DNA from: JdFR-22 sp964534325
Lineage (GTDB): Archaea > Halobacteriota > Archaeoglobi > Archaeoglobales > Archaeoglobaceae
NCBI GenBank assembly: GCA_964534325.1
Contig: CAZHOR010000011.1
Location: forward strand, 1 to 64,000
Length of the DNA stretch: 64,000 bases
Direction: 5' to 3'
Under the pieces are notes generated by a model. The model saw nothing but the letters and a program-made list of their open reading frames with translations. It was not told where the DNA came from and made no database searches. Shown in pieces: positions 14,981-23,841 of the stretch. Both the position numbers and the translations under genes were made by a program. Numbering within the stretch: position 1 is the stretch's first letter; each line of letters opens with the position of its first letter.

Positions 14981-16537
14981 TTAATAATGTTCAGAGTACA
15001 ACTCAGCTACCCTATATTTTCCTGCAATATCATCAGTCCCTTGAATTCCTTTATCAAAACTGTCTGTATTTTTTACAGCTTCAAAAGTGGCTAGAAATAT
15101 AAGGGTAAGTATTAGATCACTAACTTGATTTGGCATACTATCGCTAAACCAAAAATTTATTGGATAGCCATCTGCAATTAAATGAACTGGTTTATTATCC
15201 TTAAGAATATAATAAGTAGTTCCAATGTTTTTATTATCTATTTTTAGCTCTTCTTTTTTACCGGATAAAGCTTCTAATTCTTCTAAACCGATTTCTCTTT
15301 GATCTGAGGATGCACTCACCAGATAGGTATTATACGCGAGGTTAAGAATTTCACTATGACTAACTGATGTTTCACCTGAACAGCCTACAACTAATAGTTT
15401 GTCTTTGACAGCATTATAAGCTTCCTTGACTGTGATATATCTCCCTTTTTCTTTCGCCACAACAGAACTCTCAGCATTTGGGTCAAATATTGTGACATTA
15501 GCACCCATATCACTCAACCTTTTAGCAATCTCTCTTCCAATGGTGCCATATCCCATTACAGCGATAGAACTGCCTCTTAATTTTTCATGGTCAAAAATAT
15601 TAGAAATGTTCTTAACTACAGCATCAGCAACGTGTGGAGGTTCAATTTCATTTTTTATACTAGCCTCTGCGATACTCAGGATTGGCATTTTTATTTTTTT
15701 AATATCCTTATCGCTTCTTATACCTCTAGTTGTTTGTTCTACTGAAGCTATGGTTTTTTCCAGAGCCTTAGGGTAAGTTGAATGAATGATAGGAGTGATG
15801 TAACCTCCATCCTCGATAATCATTATAGATTCAACTTGATTTGATTCTTCAATTTTCTTCAATACTTCTTCTAAATCATTTAAAGGAGAAATATTATACC
15901 CCTTGGTTTTTAATGTTGAAATTATTACTTCTTTATGCGGGTAACGATAATCCTTCCAAAATAAATAACTTTTAGATGGTTCTAATCCCAATTTTTCGCA
16001 TGACTCAATAAAAACCAATAAATCTTCGAGGAAATGTAGTATAATTAGGAAAGTTATATTCTTATAGTGTTTTCCACTACCCATTAGTTTATTAGAAAAA
16101 TATCCCAAGAGAGGCATCCTACTCCTGATACTCTCCATCTTCTCCTCAGAAATAACATTCTCTTTTTTATCATGACTTACAGTAGTACTCAAAAGATATA
16201 TTTCCTTAAAATTATCGGAATGAAAAATATGCTCTTCTCCACAAAGATCACAAAAGTAAGTTATAGGAAATTTATCAGGTTTTTCTTCAATATCTAAAAA
16301 TCCTTCCCTCCTTGGACACTCTAATCTAAATTCTTTTTGAATTGTCCCTAATTCAACTCCTTTTTCAAGAATATTTTTTAGACGTTTCTCGCTAATACCT
16401 GTACTTGCTGAAACATGAGAAGTGTCTATGCCTTGCGAATATAAGTCTCCTGAGACAATATACTCCTTTAATTTATCTATTTCGCCTCTAAATTGAGGAT
16501 AATTATTGAATATAACTTCTAATGCGTCCCAAGACAT
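14981..16537 (-). CDS. Adenosylhomocysteinase-like protein with N-terminal HTH
   Basis: A 518-residue protein. The N terminus has a winged-helix-like segment (DTSHVSASTGISEKRLKNIL, residues about 39-58) and a CDLC pair near residue 95. The C-terminal half resembles S-adenosylhomocysteine hydrolase: SVEQTTRGIRSD corresponds to the substrate-loop SEETTTG of AHCY, and IAVMGYGTIGREIAKRL is its NAD-binding GxGxxG. The AHCY Lys/Asp catalytic pair region is replaced by SIKNEIEPPHVAD, so classical activity is doubtful. The start overlaps the upstream gene (16503-17501) by 35 bases, giving a coupled two-gene cassette inside the defence island. A nucleotide-sensing or nucleotide-cleaving role is inference. 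Confidence 0.65.
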   Translation of the reverse strand: MSWDALEVIFNNYPQFRGEIDKLKEYIVSGDLYSQGIDTSHVSASTGISEKRLKNILEKGVELGTIQKEFRLECPRREGFLDIEEKPDKFPITYFCDLCGEEHIFHSDNFKEIYLLSTTVSHDKKENVISEEKMESIRSRMPLLGYFSNKLMGSGKHYKNITFLIILHFLEDLLVFIESCEKLGLEPSKSYLFWKDYRYPHKEVIISTLKTKGYNISPLNDLEEVLKKIEESNQVESIMIIEDGGYITPIIHSTYPKALEKTIASVEQTTRGIRSDKDIKKIKMPILSIAEASIKNEIEPPHVADAVVKNISNIFDHEKLRGSSIAVMGYGTIGREIAKRLSDMGANVTIFDPNAESSVVAKEKGRYITVKEAYNAVKDKLLVVGCSGETSVSHSEILNLAYNTYLVSASSDQREIGLEELEALSGKKEELKIDNKNIGTTYYILKDNKPVHLIADGYPINFWFSDSMPNQVSDLILTLIFLATFEAVKNTDSFDKGIQGTDDIAGKYRVAELYSEHY

Positions 16538-17501
16538 AGTTTACCTCCTCCTCTCGGCATTCTCCAGTAATAGCCACTCTATCTCTATACAGTATAGTAT
16601 GAATTTCTCTGGTTAGTACACCATTTGAATTTTCTGGTAACCAATAAAAATTGCCTCTATTACCAACACCTGAGGTTATACTACCTCTAGCAGCTGAAGC
16701 GTCAGGGTCATCGTAAATTCCTTTATCTGACGCATAACTTGCTATATCAATGTTTGAACCTCTTGAGGTTCTTAAACCAATATTTCTTGTTCTAACTTCC
16801 CCAGAGTTCTCTATTCTTGAGATTATAGGTGTCAAGTTGCTGTGACTTAATACTCCCCAATCAAACCAGCCATCTAATTGTTGTAAGTAATTATTCTTTT
16901 CCTCATTGTAATTCGAACCACTTGGAAGACGATAAATTAAAAGTTCCGCGTCACCCGTGATCAATGATACTCTAAATAGAGATGTTGCTCTAAATTTCCG
17001 AATTAAGTATTTTTTAATAAGAATCTCTCTTCCCGATTCATCTCTTTCCCTTGTTCTCTCTAGTTGTTGAATTTTCTCTTTTTTGGTAACCCATCTAATA
17101 GATAACCACTCGTCATTGTGCTTTATTGAAGATATTTCTGGCTCCTCAGGTAAAATAAGAGGTCTGTAATTGTTATATAATTCACTCAAATTATTATCTT
17201 CAAAAATCCTTCTCACAGAATCAAAATCAAGGAGTCTCTCCAAATAAGAATCAGGTATTTTGAATAAGTAAATATGTTGATTCCCGAAAGCTTCTATCTC
17301 GTCTAATAACTCAGTTAAATCCTGCGGAGTTATTTCATTTCTTGAGATGAGATGAATTAATCTGTCTCTTAATTCTTCCTTTGTTCCAGAATAATGAAAA
17401 TCATTAGAGCGTAAAAACCTTTGAGTATATTCTTTTTTATGTGCAAGAATGAGATCTATTAACTCGACAGTTTCTTGTTCTATTTCTCTCTGGGTATTCA
17501 T
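16503..17501 (-). CDS. SAP-like domain protein, cassette partner
   Basis: A 332-residue protein of unknown function and the first gene of the cassette. Residues about 35-70 (HYSGTKEELRDRLIHLI, then a second helix) look like a SAP-type DNA-binding helix pair. EAFGNQHIYLFKI follows, a turn often seen after such domains. The rest is beta-rich with no recognised motif. GTG/ATG alternatives were not needed: the ATG at 17501 has a GGGATCGGA ribosome-binding site. It would be translated before the adenosylhomocysteinase-like protein and probably acts with it. Confidence 0.5.
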   Translation of the reverse strand: MNTQREIEQETVELIDLILAHKKEYTQRFLRSNDFHYSGTKEELRDRLIHLISRNEITPQDLTELLDEIEAFGNQHIYLFKIPDSYLERLLDFDSVRRIFEDNNLSELYNNYRPLILPEEPEISSIKHNDEWLSIRWVTKKEKIQQLERTRERDESGREILIKKYLIRKFRATSLFRVSLITGDAELLIYRLPSGSNYNEEKNNYLQQLDGWFDWGVLSHSNLTPIISRIENSGEVRTRNIGLRTSRGSNIDIASYASDKGIYDDPDASAARGSITSGVGNRGNFYWLPENSNGVLTREIHTILYRDRVAITGECREEEVNYVLGRIRSYIQ

Positions 17502-17692
17502 TCCGATCCCAACCTATTTTATTCTTTTATGTTCAAATTTACATATATATATTTCTCTTGATATGAACTCAAAATATTAGTCAAAAAAGCCCAAAAAAAG
17601 ATAAGAGGAGTTTGATTACCGTATTCCTCCTCTCCTTTTTAATCTTAAATATTTATGCTTTTCGCTGTTTGTAGAATTAGTCACTACTCTAT

Positions 17693-17956
17693 ATGATATT
17701 AGAGGATACTGATTTAGAGACAAAAAAAGAGAAAAAATGCAAAAGTACAAATTTACCCAGTATATTAACTTTTAAAAACAGTTTTAAAAAGAAATATATA
17801 TGGATGGCTTGGCAAGTACAGAAAATAAGTAACAAAGTATACGTGAAACCCATAAAAGGAGATGCACAATCCCCAAAATTTAAACACAGACAGAAAAAAG
17901 GAGCTTTCCACTTCCTCTTACCAGAAGAACTGAAAATCGAAGAAAATAATACATAA
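17693..17956 (+). CDS. Small basic hypothetical protein
   Basis: An 87-residue Lys-rich frame. The part after the internal Met (MAWQVQKISNKVYVKPIKGD ... GAFHFLLPEELK) looks more protein-like than the first 37 residues, so the ATG near 17800 may be the real start. No family is recognised. It lies alone between two island cassettes. Confidence 0.35.
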   Translation: MILEDTDLETKKEKKCKSTNLPSILTFKNSFKKKYIWMAWQVQKISNKVYVKPIKGDAQSPKFKHRQKKGAFHFLLPEELKIEENNT

Positions 17957-18110
17957 AAATTACTTATTCTGTATCTGATAGCATAACATGCATTAGTAAT
18001 AAATTTTATCTATTTTAGACTTCTTAGGGAAGAGTTGTAGAAGATCCTTTCTCAAAAAAAGCATGATAACATTTTAATAATCTCAAGAAAAGCAACTGCG
18101 AGGGGGTTTT

Positions 18111-18794
18111 ATGGGCAAACAAACATTAACAGATGTGATAAGAGAGATAACTAAAGACTGGGAAAACGAATTTACAACAGACGAAGTTATAAGAGCCATT
18201 AACGATATTTATCCAGAAAGTTGGAAAGACAGTTCAATAAGAGCACACTTAGTGGGTTTGAGTGTTAATCATCCTTCTGCCCACCATTATCCAACTCTGT
18301 ATAGGCAGGCTTTCCTGTATAATGTTGGTTCTGGGAGGTACAAACTGTTTGATCCTGAAGTTGATGAGGTTCCTGAGGAACTTGGTCCACCTGAAGAAGT
18401 GGGAGAAACTACATCAATTAGTTTAGAGAGGGATATTGAGGAATATCTTGTAAGGGACCTCTCCAGAATTGAAGAGGGTTTAAAGTTGTTTGAGGATAAA
18501 GGGTTAACTGGCAGGCAATATAAGATTGATAAAGGATACATCGACATTTTAGCTGTTGACAAGAACCAAAAATTGGTCGTAATAGAGATTAAGGCTGGCA
18601 CTGCCCAGTATAGTGTAGTAGGACAAATTCTAAGCTATATATCATGGGTTCGAAAGAACTTAGCTGGAGACAGAGGAGTTAGAGGTATAATAATTGCCAG
18701 TGATTTTGACGAGAGATGCATTTGGGCTGCCGAGGAAACTAACTTATCCTTAATGAAATATAGAATTGAGTTCCAATTTGAAAAAGTAATATAA
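18111..18794 (+). CDS. NucS-like endonuclease with N-terminal helical domain
   Basis: A 227-residue protein. Residues 1-80 form a helical/winged domain of the type found fused to nucleases (VIREITKDWENEFTTDEVI ... FLYNVGSGRYKLF). Residues about 100-225 are the NucS (DUF91) C-terminal nuclease domain: Asp145 in GYIDILAVD, Glu159-x-Lys161 in VVIEIKAG, then VVGQILSYISWV and GIIIASDFDE. NucS itself cuts mismatched or branched DNA. This shorter fusion in an island may be a restriction-type enzyme. It converges with the 18796-20099 operon. A GAGGGGG ribosome-binding site precedes the ATG. Confidence 0.8.
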   Translation: MGKQTLTDVIREITKDWENEFTTDEVIRAINDIYPESWKDSSIRAHLVGLSVNHPSAHHYPTLYRQAFLYNVGSGRYKLFDPEVDEVPEELGPPEEVGETTSISLERDIEEYLVRDLSRIEEGLKLFEDKGLTGRQYKIDKGYIDILAVDKNQKLVVIEIKAGTAQYSVVGQILSYISWVRKNLAGDRGVRGIIIASDFDERCIWAAEETNLSLMKYRIEFQFEKVI

Positions 18795-18795
18795 A

Positions 18796-19230
18796 CTATT
18801 TTAACCTTATTCCTTGAACTTTCCTGCCTGATGACGATTTAGCGTAATCTAACTCTGCGAGCCCAGCAATAACCAACAAATCAGCAATATGAGGAGCAGT
18901 CTTTGTATCAGTAGTTCTACCATACATTGACTTAGCAATCTCCTTAAGATGCCCCTCTAAAGAATCACTTGAATACACCTCAGATATTCTCGCCCCAATA
19001 GAGACTTTCTCCTTATTCTCAAGCAACTTAATTGACTCAATTATTCTCCAATGCTCAATACCAAGCTTCGTACCACTCTCAAACTCAAAAACAACCTTAT
19101 CAGTTTTAGAATTGAATGAGAGTTTAAATCTCTGTGCTCTGGAACTCCTCCCACCAAAAAATGACTTTCTTGGAGACTCAAACCAAATCCCCTTATTCCG
19201 ATTCATGAAATCAATTATCTTATCAGTCAT
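18796..19230 (-). CDS. Hypothetical protein, last gene of the EVE operon
   Basis: A 144-residue protein, basic at the N terminus (PRKSFFGGRSSRAQRFKL) with a mixed alpha/beta pattern and a helical C-terminal segment. I do not recognise the family. It ends with TAG one base from the end of the facing NucS-like gene. It starts five bases after the DUF365 gene ends, so it belongs to the same three-gene operon with EVE and DUF365 proteins. Confidence 0.55.
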   Translation of the reverse strand: MTDKIIDFMNRNKGIWFESPRKSFFGGRSSRAQRFKLSFNSKTDKVVFEFESGTKLGIEHWRIIESIKLLENKEKVSIGARISEVYSSDSLEGHLKEIAKSMYGRTTDTKTAPHIADLLVIAGLAELDYAKSSSGRKVQGIRLK

Positions 19231-19234
19231 TTAC

Positions 19235-19660
19235 CTATTCCCTCAAATACTGTCCACCAACAGAGACAAATCGTTGTGGTTTAACCGGTTTATCATACTT
19301 TTTTATGTTCTCCAGCTCTATAGCCATCCACTGCCTCTTCTTCTTTTTCTCTCTACTGCTCCACTTTTCCTGGGTCTTCACATAGTCCTTTAGCTCTTCC
19401 TTGGTGAGGAATACTCGGCCCCCATAGGTCTCGAAGAACTTCATGGGGTCGTTCATCAAGATTATCCTCTTTATCCTGGCTTCACCCACATAGCCCGTAT
19501 CCTCATGGGACTGATAGAATACAAACTTCATTCCCGGTTTTAGCTCTTTAAAAGTGGTCGCCGGTTTCACGAAAACATCCTTGCCCTTGAAGAATCGATC
19601 CATATACTGTTTGGGTATAGGAAATGTTACGCCTACAATTTGCTCTGCCATTTTAATCAC
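19235..19660 (-). CDS. DUF365 (PUA-like) protein
   Basis: A 141-residue protein matching the archaeal DUF365 pattern: VGVTFPIPKQYMDRFFKGKD near the start, FKELKPGMKFVFYQSHEDTG, and FFETYGGRVFLTKEELKDYV. The family has a PUA/ASCH-like barrel expected to bind nucleic acid, often modified bases. It overlaps the EVE gene by 8 bases. Two barrel proteins side by side suggest joint reading of modified DNA or RNA. Confidence 0.75.
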   Translation of the reverse strand: MIKMAEQIVGVTFPIPKQYMDRFFKGKDVFVKPATTFKELKPGMKFVFYQSHEDTGYVGEARIKRIILMNDPMKFFETYGGRVFLTKEELKDYVKTQEKWSSREKKKKRQWMAIELENIKKYDKPVKPQRFVSVGGQYLRE

Positions 19661-20099
19661 CTTTCTTAAGAATTAGGTTGTAATCCTCTTCAGGTATTTC
19701 TCTCATGGCCTTACCTATCAAGTGGCCACTCCATTTCTTCTTGTTAGTGATGAACTTTAGTTTGTGAATGAGGGGTTTGAACTCCACAGGTTTAGAAAAG
19801 ATCTTTACGGGCTTGAGTTTGACTCTTAGGGGAAATGATTCGCTGCCCATTCCCTGTGGGGTCTTGAACAGTTTTGAGGAGTTATTATATACTTTTGATT
19901 GGGCTTCATATACTGCGGGGATTCTGGGTTCTATTATGTTCCTATTTTTGTCTCTTTCCTGTTTGAGGTAGATAAGAAGTTTGTCTCCGGGTTTGACTTT
20001 GTTAATGGTGTTCTGATGGCGAGAAGGGACGCCCCAGACGTTGTTCTTCTTAATTATTTGCCAGTTATCTGAGTTGGTTATACAAAGCCAGTAGCTCAT
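19653..20099 (-). CDS. EVE-domain protein
   Basis: A 148-residue EVE-domain protein: SYWLCITNSDNWQIIKKNNV at the start, GDKLLIYLKQ, and the aromatic/basic pocket strands that follow. EVE domains bind modified bases such as methylated or hydroxymethylated cytosine and often occur in modification-dependent restriction. It is the first gene of a three-gene operon that ends against a NucS-like nuclease. It also lies just upstream of, and divergent from, the DUF499/DUF1156 defence block (20226). Confidence 0.8.
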   Translation of the reverse strand: MSYWLCITNSDNWQIIKKNNVWGVPSRHQNTINKVKPGDKLLIYLKQERDKNRNIIEPRIPAVYEAQSKVYNNSSKLFKTPQGMGSESFPLRVKLKPVKIFSKPVEFKPLIHKLKFITNKKKWSGHLIGKAMREIPEEDYNLILKKGD

Positions 20100-20225
20100 A
20101 TGACCACCTTAGAGAATATTACTTTATTTATTATAAATGTTTGTTGTTTTTTCTGTTAACCGTTTTATTCAAGTATGAAGTATGGATAAAAAAAGTTTTA
20201 AAATAGAGATATCCTATAATTTCAT

Positions 20226-23200
20226 ATGTATGATTTTGAACAGCTCTGTCTCAAGAATGCCATAAAAGACTCCAAGGTTATATTTGATGACGACCTTGTA
20301 AAGATAGCTTCTGATCCAAAGGCAAATATAAATGAGGCGATTTTCGAAGTGGAATTCTCCAATTTCTTGAATGGAAATGCCCATCAAATATACTTAAATC
20401 CAGCTCTCTTCTTCAGAAAAACCCATTTCACTGAATACATGAAGAACGTGCTAAAGAGAGCTCTTTCAAGAGTAACATCAATATCTGATGAATCCTATGC
20501 TGTAGTACTGGATACAACATTTGGTGGAGGCAAAACACACACTCTCATATCTCTTTACCATCTTTTTGAGAATAGGGATGTTGCCCTGAATTCTCGAACA
20601 ATAAAACAGATTATGAAGGACTTGGAGTTAGGTACAATACCTGATGTTAAGCTGGTCACTGTTGATGGTCATAACATTGAGCCGGAAACTAATTTATGGA
20701 ATGTTATTGGTGAGAAGCTTGGAAATGAGAAACTTGCGACCAGAAAATATCCGCCCACCGCTCAAGAGATCGAAGATGTGATTAAGGATATTGGTAGGCC
20801 TGTAGTGTTCTTGTTTGACGAGCTTGTTAATTATATCTCTAAAATCATGGGTGAAGAAGATGAAGAAAGCTATGATGGTAAAATAGCACAAAATAAGGCA
20901 TTTATTCATTCTCTGTTCGTGGCAACTGAGGCGACCAAAACATCTCTTGTTGTGCTGACCATCCCCAGGAGTGAAGCTTACAAAAAAGAGGCGGACATAC
21001 TTAGGAGTATTTCAGCGATAGCGGAGAGAGGTGCGACAAAAATTGCTCCAGTTGCCAAAGAAGACATTATTAGAATTCTGAAAAAGCGTTTTGTCAAAGA
21101 AATTGTTGACGAGAAATTTGCGAAGAGTGCTGCTAAAGCTTTACATGATCTTCAAGCTTCTAAAGTTGGTATTTCTGATGCTTATAGTGAAGAACGACTT
21201 TTTGAGTGTTACCCATTTCATCCCCTTCCAGTTGAAGAAATCTTCTTCGGTAGAATTGGTACCTACGAGGATTTCCAGATAACAAGGGGGATTCTCAAGA
21301 TAATGGCGAGAGTCATTGTGAATTTATTAAGGCACGTTGATGAGTTACCTAAAACTACACTCTTCATTTCTTCAGGAGAAGTAGACTTATCTGAACCTGA
21401 AATGTGCAGGAAGCTTACCACCAGCGAAATATTTGGCAAGAACTTAGATCAGGTGGTGCAAACAGATATAGCCACTACGGAGGGATCCGCAAACGCCCAA
21501 AAATTCGATAATGCACCAAGATTTGGTAATTTTGCAAGAATTGCAACTACGGTTTACCTTTACTCTCTCTTTCCGGATGAATCAAGGTGGGGAGCAAATA
21601 GTAAAAAGATTTTCAACGCACTTGGAGATAGTAACTTCGATCCCTCAACAATAGATACTTACTTGGAAAAACTTTATGATGAAGTATCTATTCACATTTT
21701 TAGAGCTGAAGGAACCGATAGATACTTCTTTAAGACCGAAGAAAACCCAAGAGCCTTAGTTAGGCTTGCTTCCCGAGACGTGAGGGACCAAGAAGTTAAG
21801 ATACATTTACAAAAGCAGTTCTTTTCCAATATCATTCCTTCCACTGATTCAGTTTCGGTAAACATATTTGATAATGAAATCAAGAGGGATAATACTGAAA
21901 TAGGGAAGTTAAACTTATTTGCCGTGGATTATGAGGATGTTTATAACCATTACATGTCATTAAAGAGGACTAAAGAGTATGAGAGCGAGGCGGACGATGT
22001 ATTGAGAACTGAAGTTTTTAGCAAAATATTTTCTCAAATGCTCTCCATAACAACGCCCAACAGAAACTCTGTTGTATTACTGTTCCCCATACCCACTGAA
22101 ATTAATCCGTTTAAGGATTTGGTTAAAGAGCTAATTGCATGCGAGAAACTCAAGAAAGAGAGGTCTAAAGACAAAGATTTCTTAAAGGAGCTAAAGTCGA
22201 TTCAAGAGAGAATTTATGCTAAAGCTGCTCAAAAGTTGATTAACACTTACTCATATACTGGTTTTTATTACAGGAATGACCAGACCTTAAAACAAATCTC
22301 ACCCATATCTTATGATAAAAAAGCCAAATACACGGAAAGAATTTTTTATGAGCTAGAGAGCAAGTGGGGGAAGGTCATCAGTAACGCAAGTATAGATTAC
22401 ATAAATGGTATACTTGGCAGAGAGAACGATTACGTCAAGTTTTCAGATCTTGTTCATACAGTAGCAAATTCAACAAGCTATCCGTTTATCCCTGCAAAGC
22501 CTCTGAAAGAAAGTATTAAAGAACAGGTAAGCGCTGGAGAAATTGGATTGCTGAGTGGAGAGATAATCGAGCCTGATGAGGTTGACCTCAAAAAGAGTGA
22601 TGAAGTTCTGAAGAGAGTTAAGTTTGGATCGGAAGTAAGTGAGTTAAAGGATTCCAGCTATGTACTCAAAAAGGAGTTCGCTGAACAGCTTTTTGAGGCT
22701 GCCAGAAAGAAGAAAGCAGACAGAATCGCAGAATATGTTATCGAAGCTCTGGGTGACAGTAATTATGCTGAAGTCTCAGAAGTGGAGAGTCATTTTCCCG
22801 AATACAGCCGAAGTGATGTAGTTGAAGCTTCAAAAATAGCCGCCAGGCTCGAGGTGTATGGTGGAGATATCTCCCTGATTGAAAAAATTGAGAATGGAGA
22901 AGAACCTGATTTTCCTGAGGCACAAAGTATAAGGAATGCGTTTGGGAAAGAGGGCAACAGAACTTACATACTAAAAAAAGAGTTCTACAATGAGGTTATC
23001 AGCAAATTAAAAGAGGTAACTCCTGAGGGCAAAACTAAAGAATGGCCAAAAGGTTATGGTGGAGAAGTCGAAACCAAAGAAGAATCGATTCCTGTACACG
23101 ACCTGGTAGAGAAATTTGATGATTATGCTAACCGAACGGTGGTTGATATCTCTGTTACCGGAACAGGTTCAGGTGTACTTAAAGATGATTCAATGAACAT

Positions 23201-23462
23201 TAGTGGTGCAGTATCGTTCTTGAGTCTAGATGGGAATATTAATGTCTCTACTAAAGGGATTACCACCTTTTATTGTAATGTTTCCCTCGAGAAAGCAGGT
23301 ACTATAAATGAAATCATGCAGAAAATCGCCAGTCTTGATGAAAATCCTGAGTATTCAATTAACATAAATCTTACCAGGCCTGTGGAAATAAACGAAGATT
23401 TTAAGTTGTTTGTAGACCAGCTTGCACAAACAGAATCTGAGAAGATTCTGAAGGTGAGTTAA
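20226..23462 (+). CDS. BrxC/PglY-like DUF499 ATPase
   Basis: A large P-loop ATPase of 1078 residues (COG1483/DUF499), the family that includes BrxC/PglY of BREX. Visible features are the DUF499 start (residues 1-70), Walker A variant FGGGKTH (99-105), Walker B PVVFLFDEL (192-200) and RSEAYKK after the sensor strand. The C-terminal half is helical with several KLKK-rich stretches. TTTTAAAATAG about 25 bases before the ATG indicates a leaderless transcript. Its stop overlaps the next start (TAATG). It leads the defence operon and probably powers assembly on DNA. Confidence 0.88.
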   Translation: MYDFEQLCLKNAIKDSKVIFDDDLVKIASDPKANINEAIFEVEFSNFLNGNAHQIYLNPALFFRKTHFTEYMKNVLKRALSRVTSISDESYAVVLDTTFGGGKTHTLISLYHLFENRDVALNSRTIKQIMKDLELGTIPDVKLVTVDGHNIEPETNLWNVIGEKLGNEKLATRKYPPTAQEIEDVIKDIGRPVVFLFDELVNYISKIMGEEDEESYDGKIAQNKAFIHSLFVATEATKTSLVVLTIPRSEAYKKEADILRSISAIAERGATKIAPVAKEDIIRILKKRFVKEIVDEKFAKSAAKALHDLQASKVGISDAYSEERLFECYPFHPLPVEEIFFGRIGTYEDFQITRGILKIMARVIVNLLRHVDELPKTTLFISSGEVDLSEPEMCRKLTTSEIFGKNLDQVVQTDIATTEGSANAQKFDNAPRFGNFARIATTVYLYSLFPDESRWGANSKKIFNALGDSNFDPSTIDTYLEKLYDEVSIHIFRAEGTDRYFFKTEENPRALVRLASRDVRDQEVKIHLQKQFFSNIIPSTDSVSVNIFDNEIKRDNTEIGKLNLFAVDYEDVYNHYMSLKRTKEYESEADDVLRTEVFSKIFSQMLSITTPNRNSVVLLFPIPTEINPFKDLVKELIACEKLKKERSKDKDFLKELKSIQERIYAKAAQKLINTYSYTGFYYRNDQTLKQISPISYDKKAKYTERIFYELESKWGKVISNASIDYINGILGRENDYVKFSDLVHTVANSTSYPFIPAKPLKESIKEQVSAGEIGLLSGEIIEPDEVDLKKSDEVLKRVKFGSEVSELKDSSYVLKKEFAEQLFEAARKKKADRIAEYVIEALGDSNYAEVSEVESHFPEYSRSDVVEASKIAARLEVYGGDISLIEKIENGEEPDFPEAQSIRNAFGKEGNRTYILKKEFYNEVISKLKEVTPEGKTKEWPKGYGGEVETKEESIPVHDLVEKFDDYANRTVVDISVTGTGSGVLKDDSMNISGAVSFLSLDGNINVSTKGITTFYCNVSLEKAGTINEIMQKIASLDENPEYSININLTRPVEINEDFKLFVDQLAQTESEKILKVS

Positions 23463-23833
23463 TGCTCTCCATAAAAAATACTGTTTACGAGGTCGTGGAG
23501 ACCTCAAAGTACATCACCATGTACGAAACCTACCAGAATAGAGAAAGAAACTACAGGATGCGGATAGCTTCTGCTACTGCGTGGAGAAGAGACGCCATAA
23601 GAAATTTGATGGATAAGCTCAAGATGGACGGTAAAACTGATGAAATAGGAGACGCCATGAGGGTCTATACCGCTTTTAAGGTCCTCAACTCCATGAAGAA
23701 AGCCGAAAAAAGGTACAAATTGATTGACGCTATCGTGAACCTTCCACCTGAAGAAGTATTCTTCTGGGCATGGAAAGTGTCCTCCACCTCAAATGGAGCC
23801 TATGCATTTAGAGTTCTTTACGGGCTGGTTTAG
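23462..23833 (+). CDS. Small protein between DUF499 ATPase and DUF1156 methyltransferase
   Basis: A 123-residue, mostly helical, basic protein (SATAWRRDAIRNLMDKLKMD, then AYAFRVLYGLV). It matches the small proteins (DUF7680-like, by pattern) that sit between DUF499 ATPases and DUF1156 methyltransferases in other archaea. Its ATG overlaps the ATPase stop by one base, and the methyltransferase starts 8 bases after its TAG. It is probably a structural or adaptor subunit. In position it could stand in for a missing BREX small protein, which is speculation. Confidence 0.65.
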   Translation: MLSIKNTVYEVVETSKYITMYETYQNRERNYRMRIASATAWRRDAIRNLMDKLKMDGKTDEIGDAMRVYTAFKVLNSMKKAEKRYKLIDAIVNLPPEEVFFWAWKVSSTSNGAYAFRVLYGLV

Positions 23834-23841
23834 GTGTAAGG

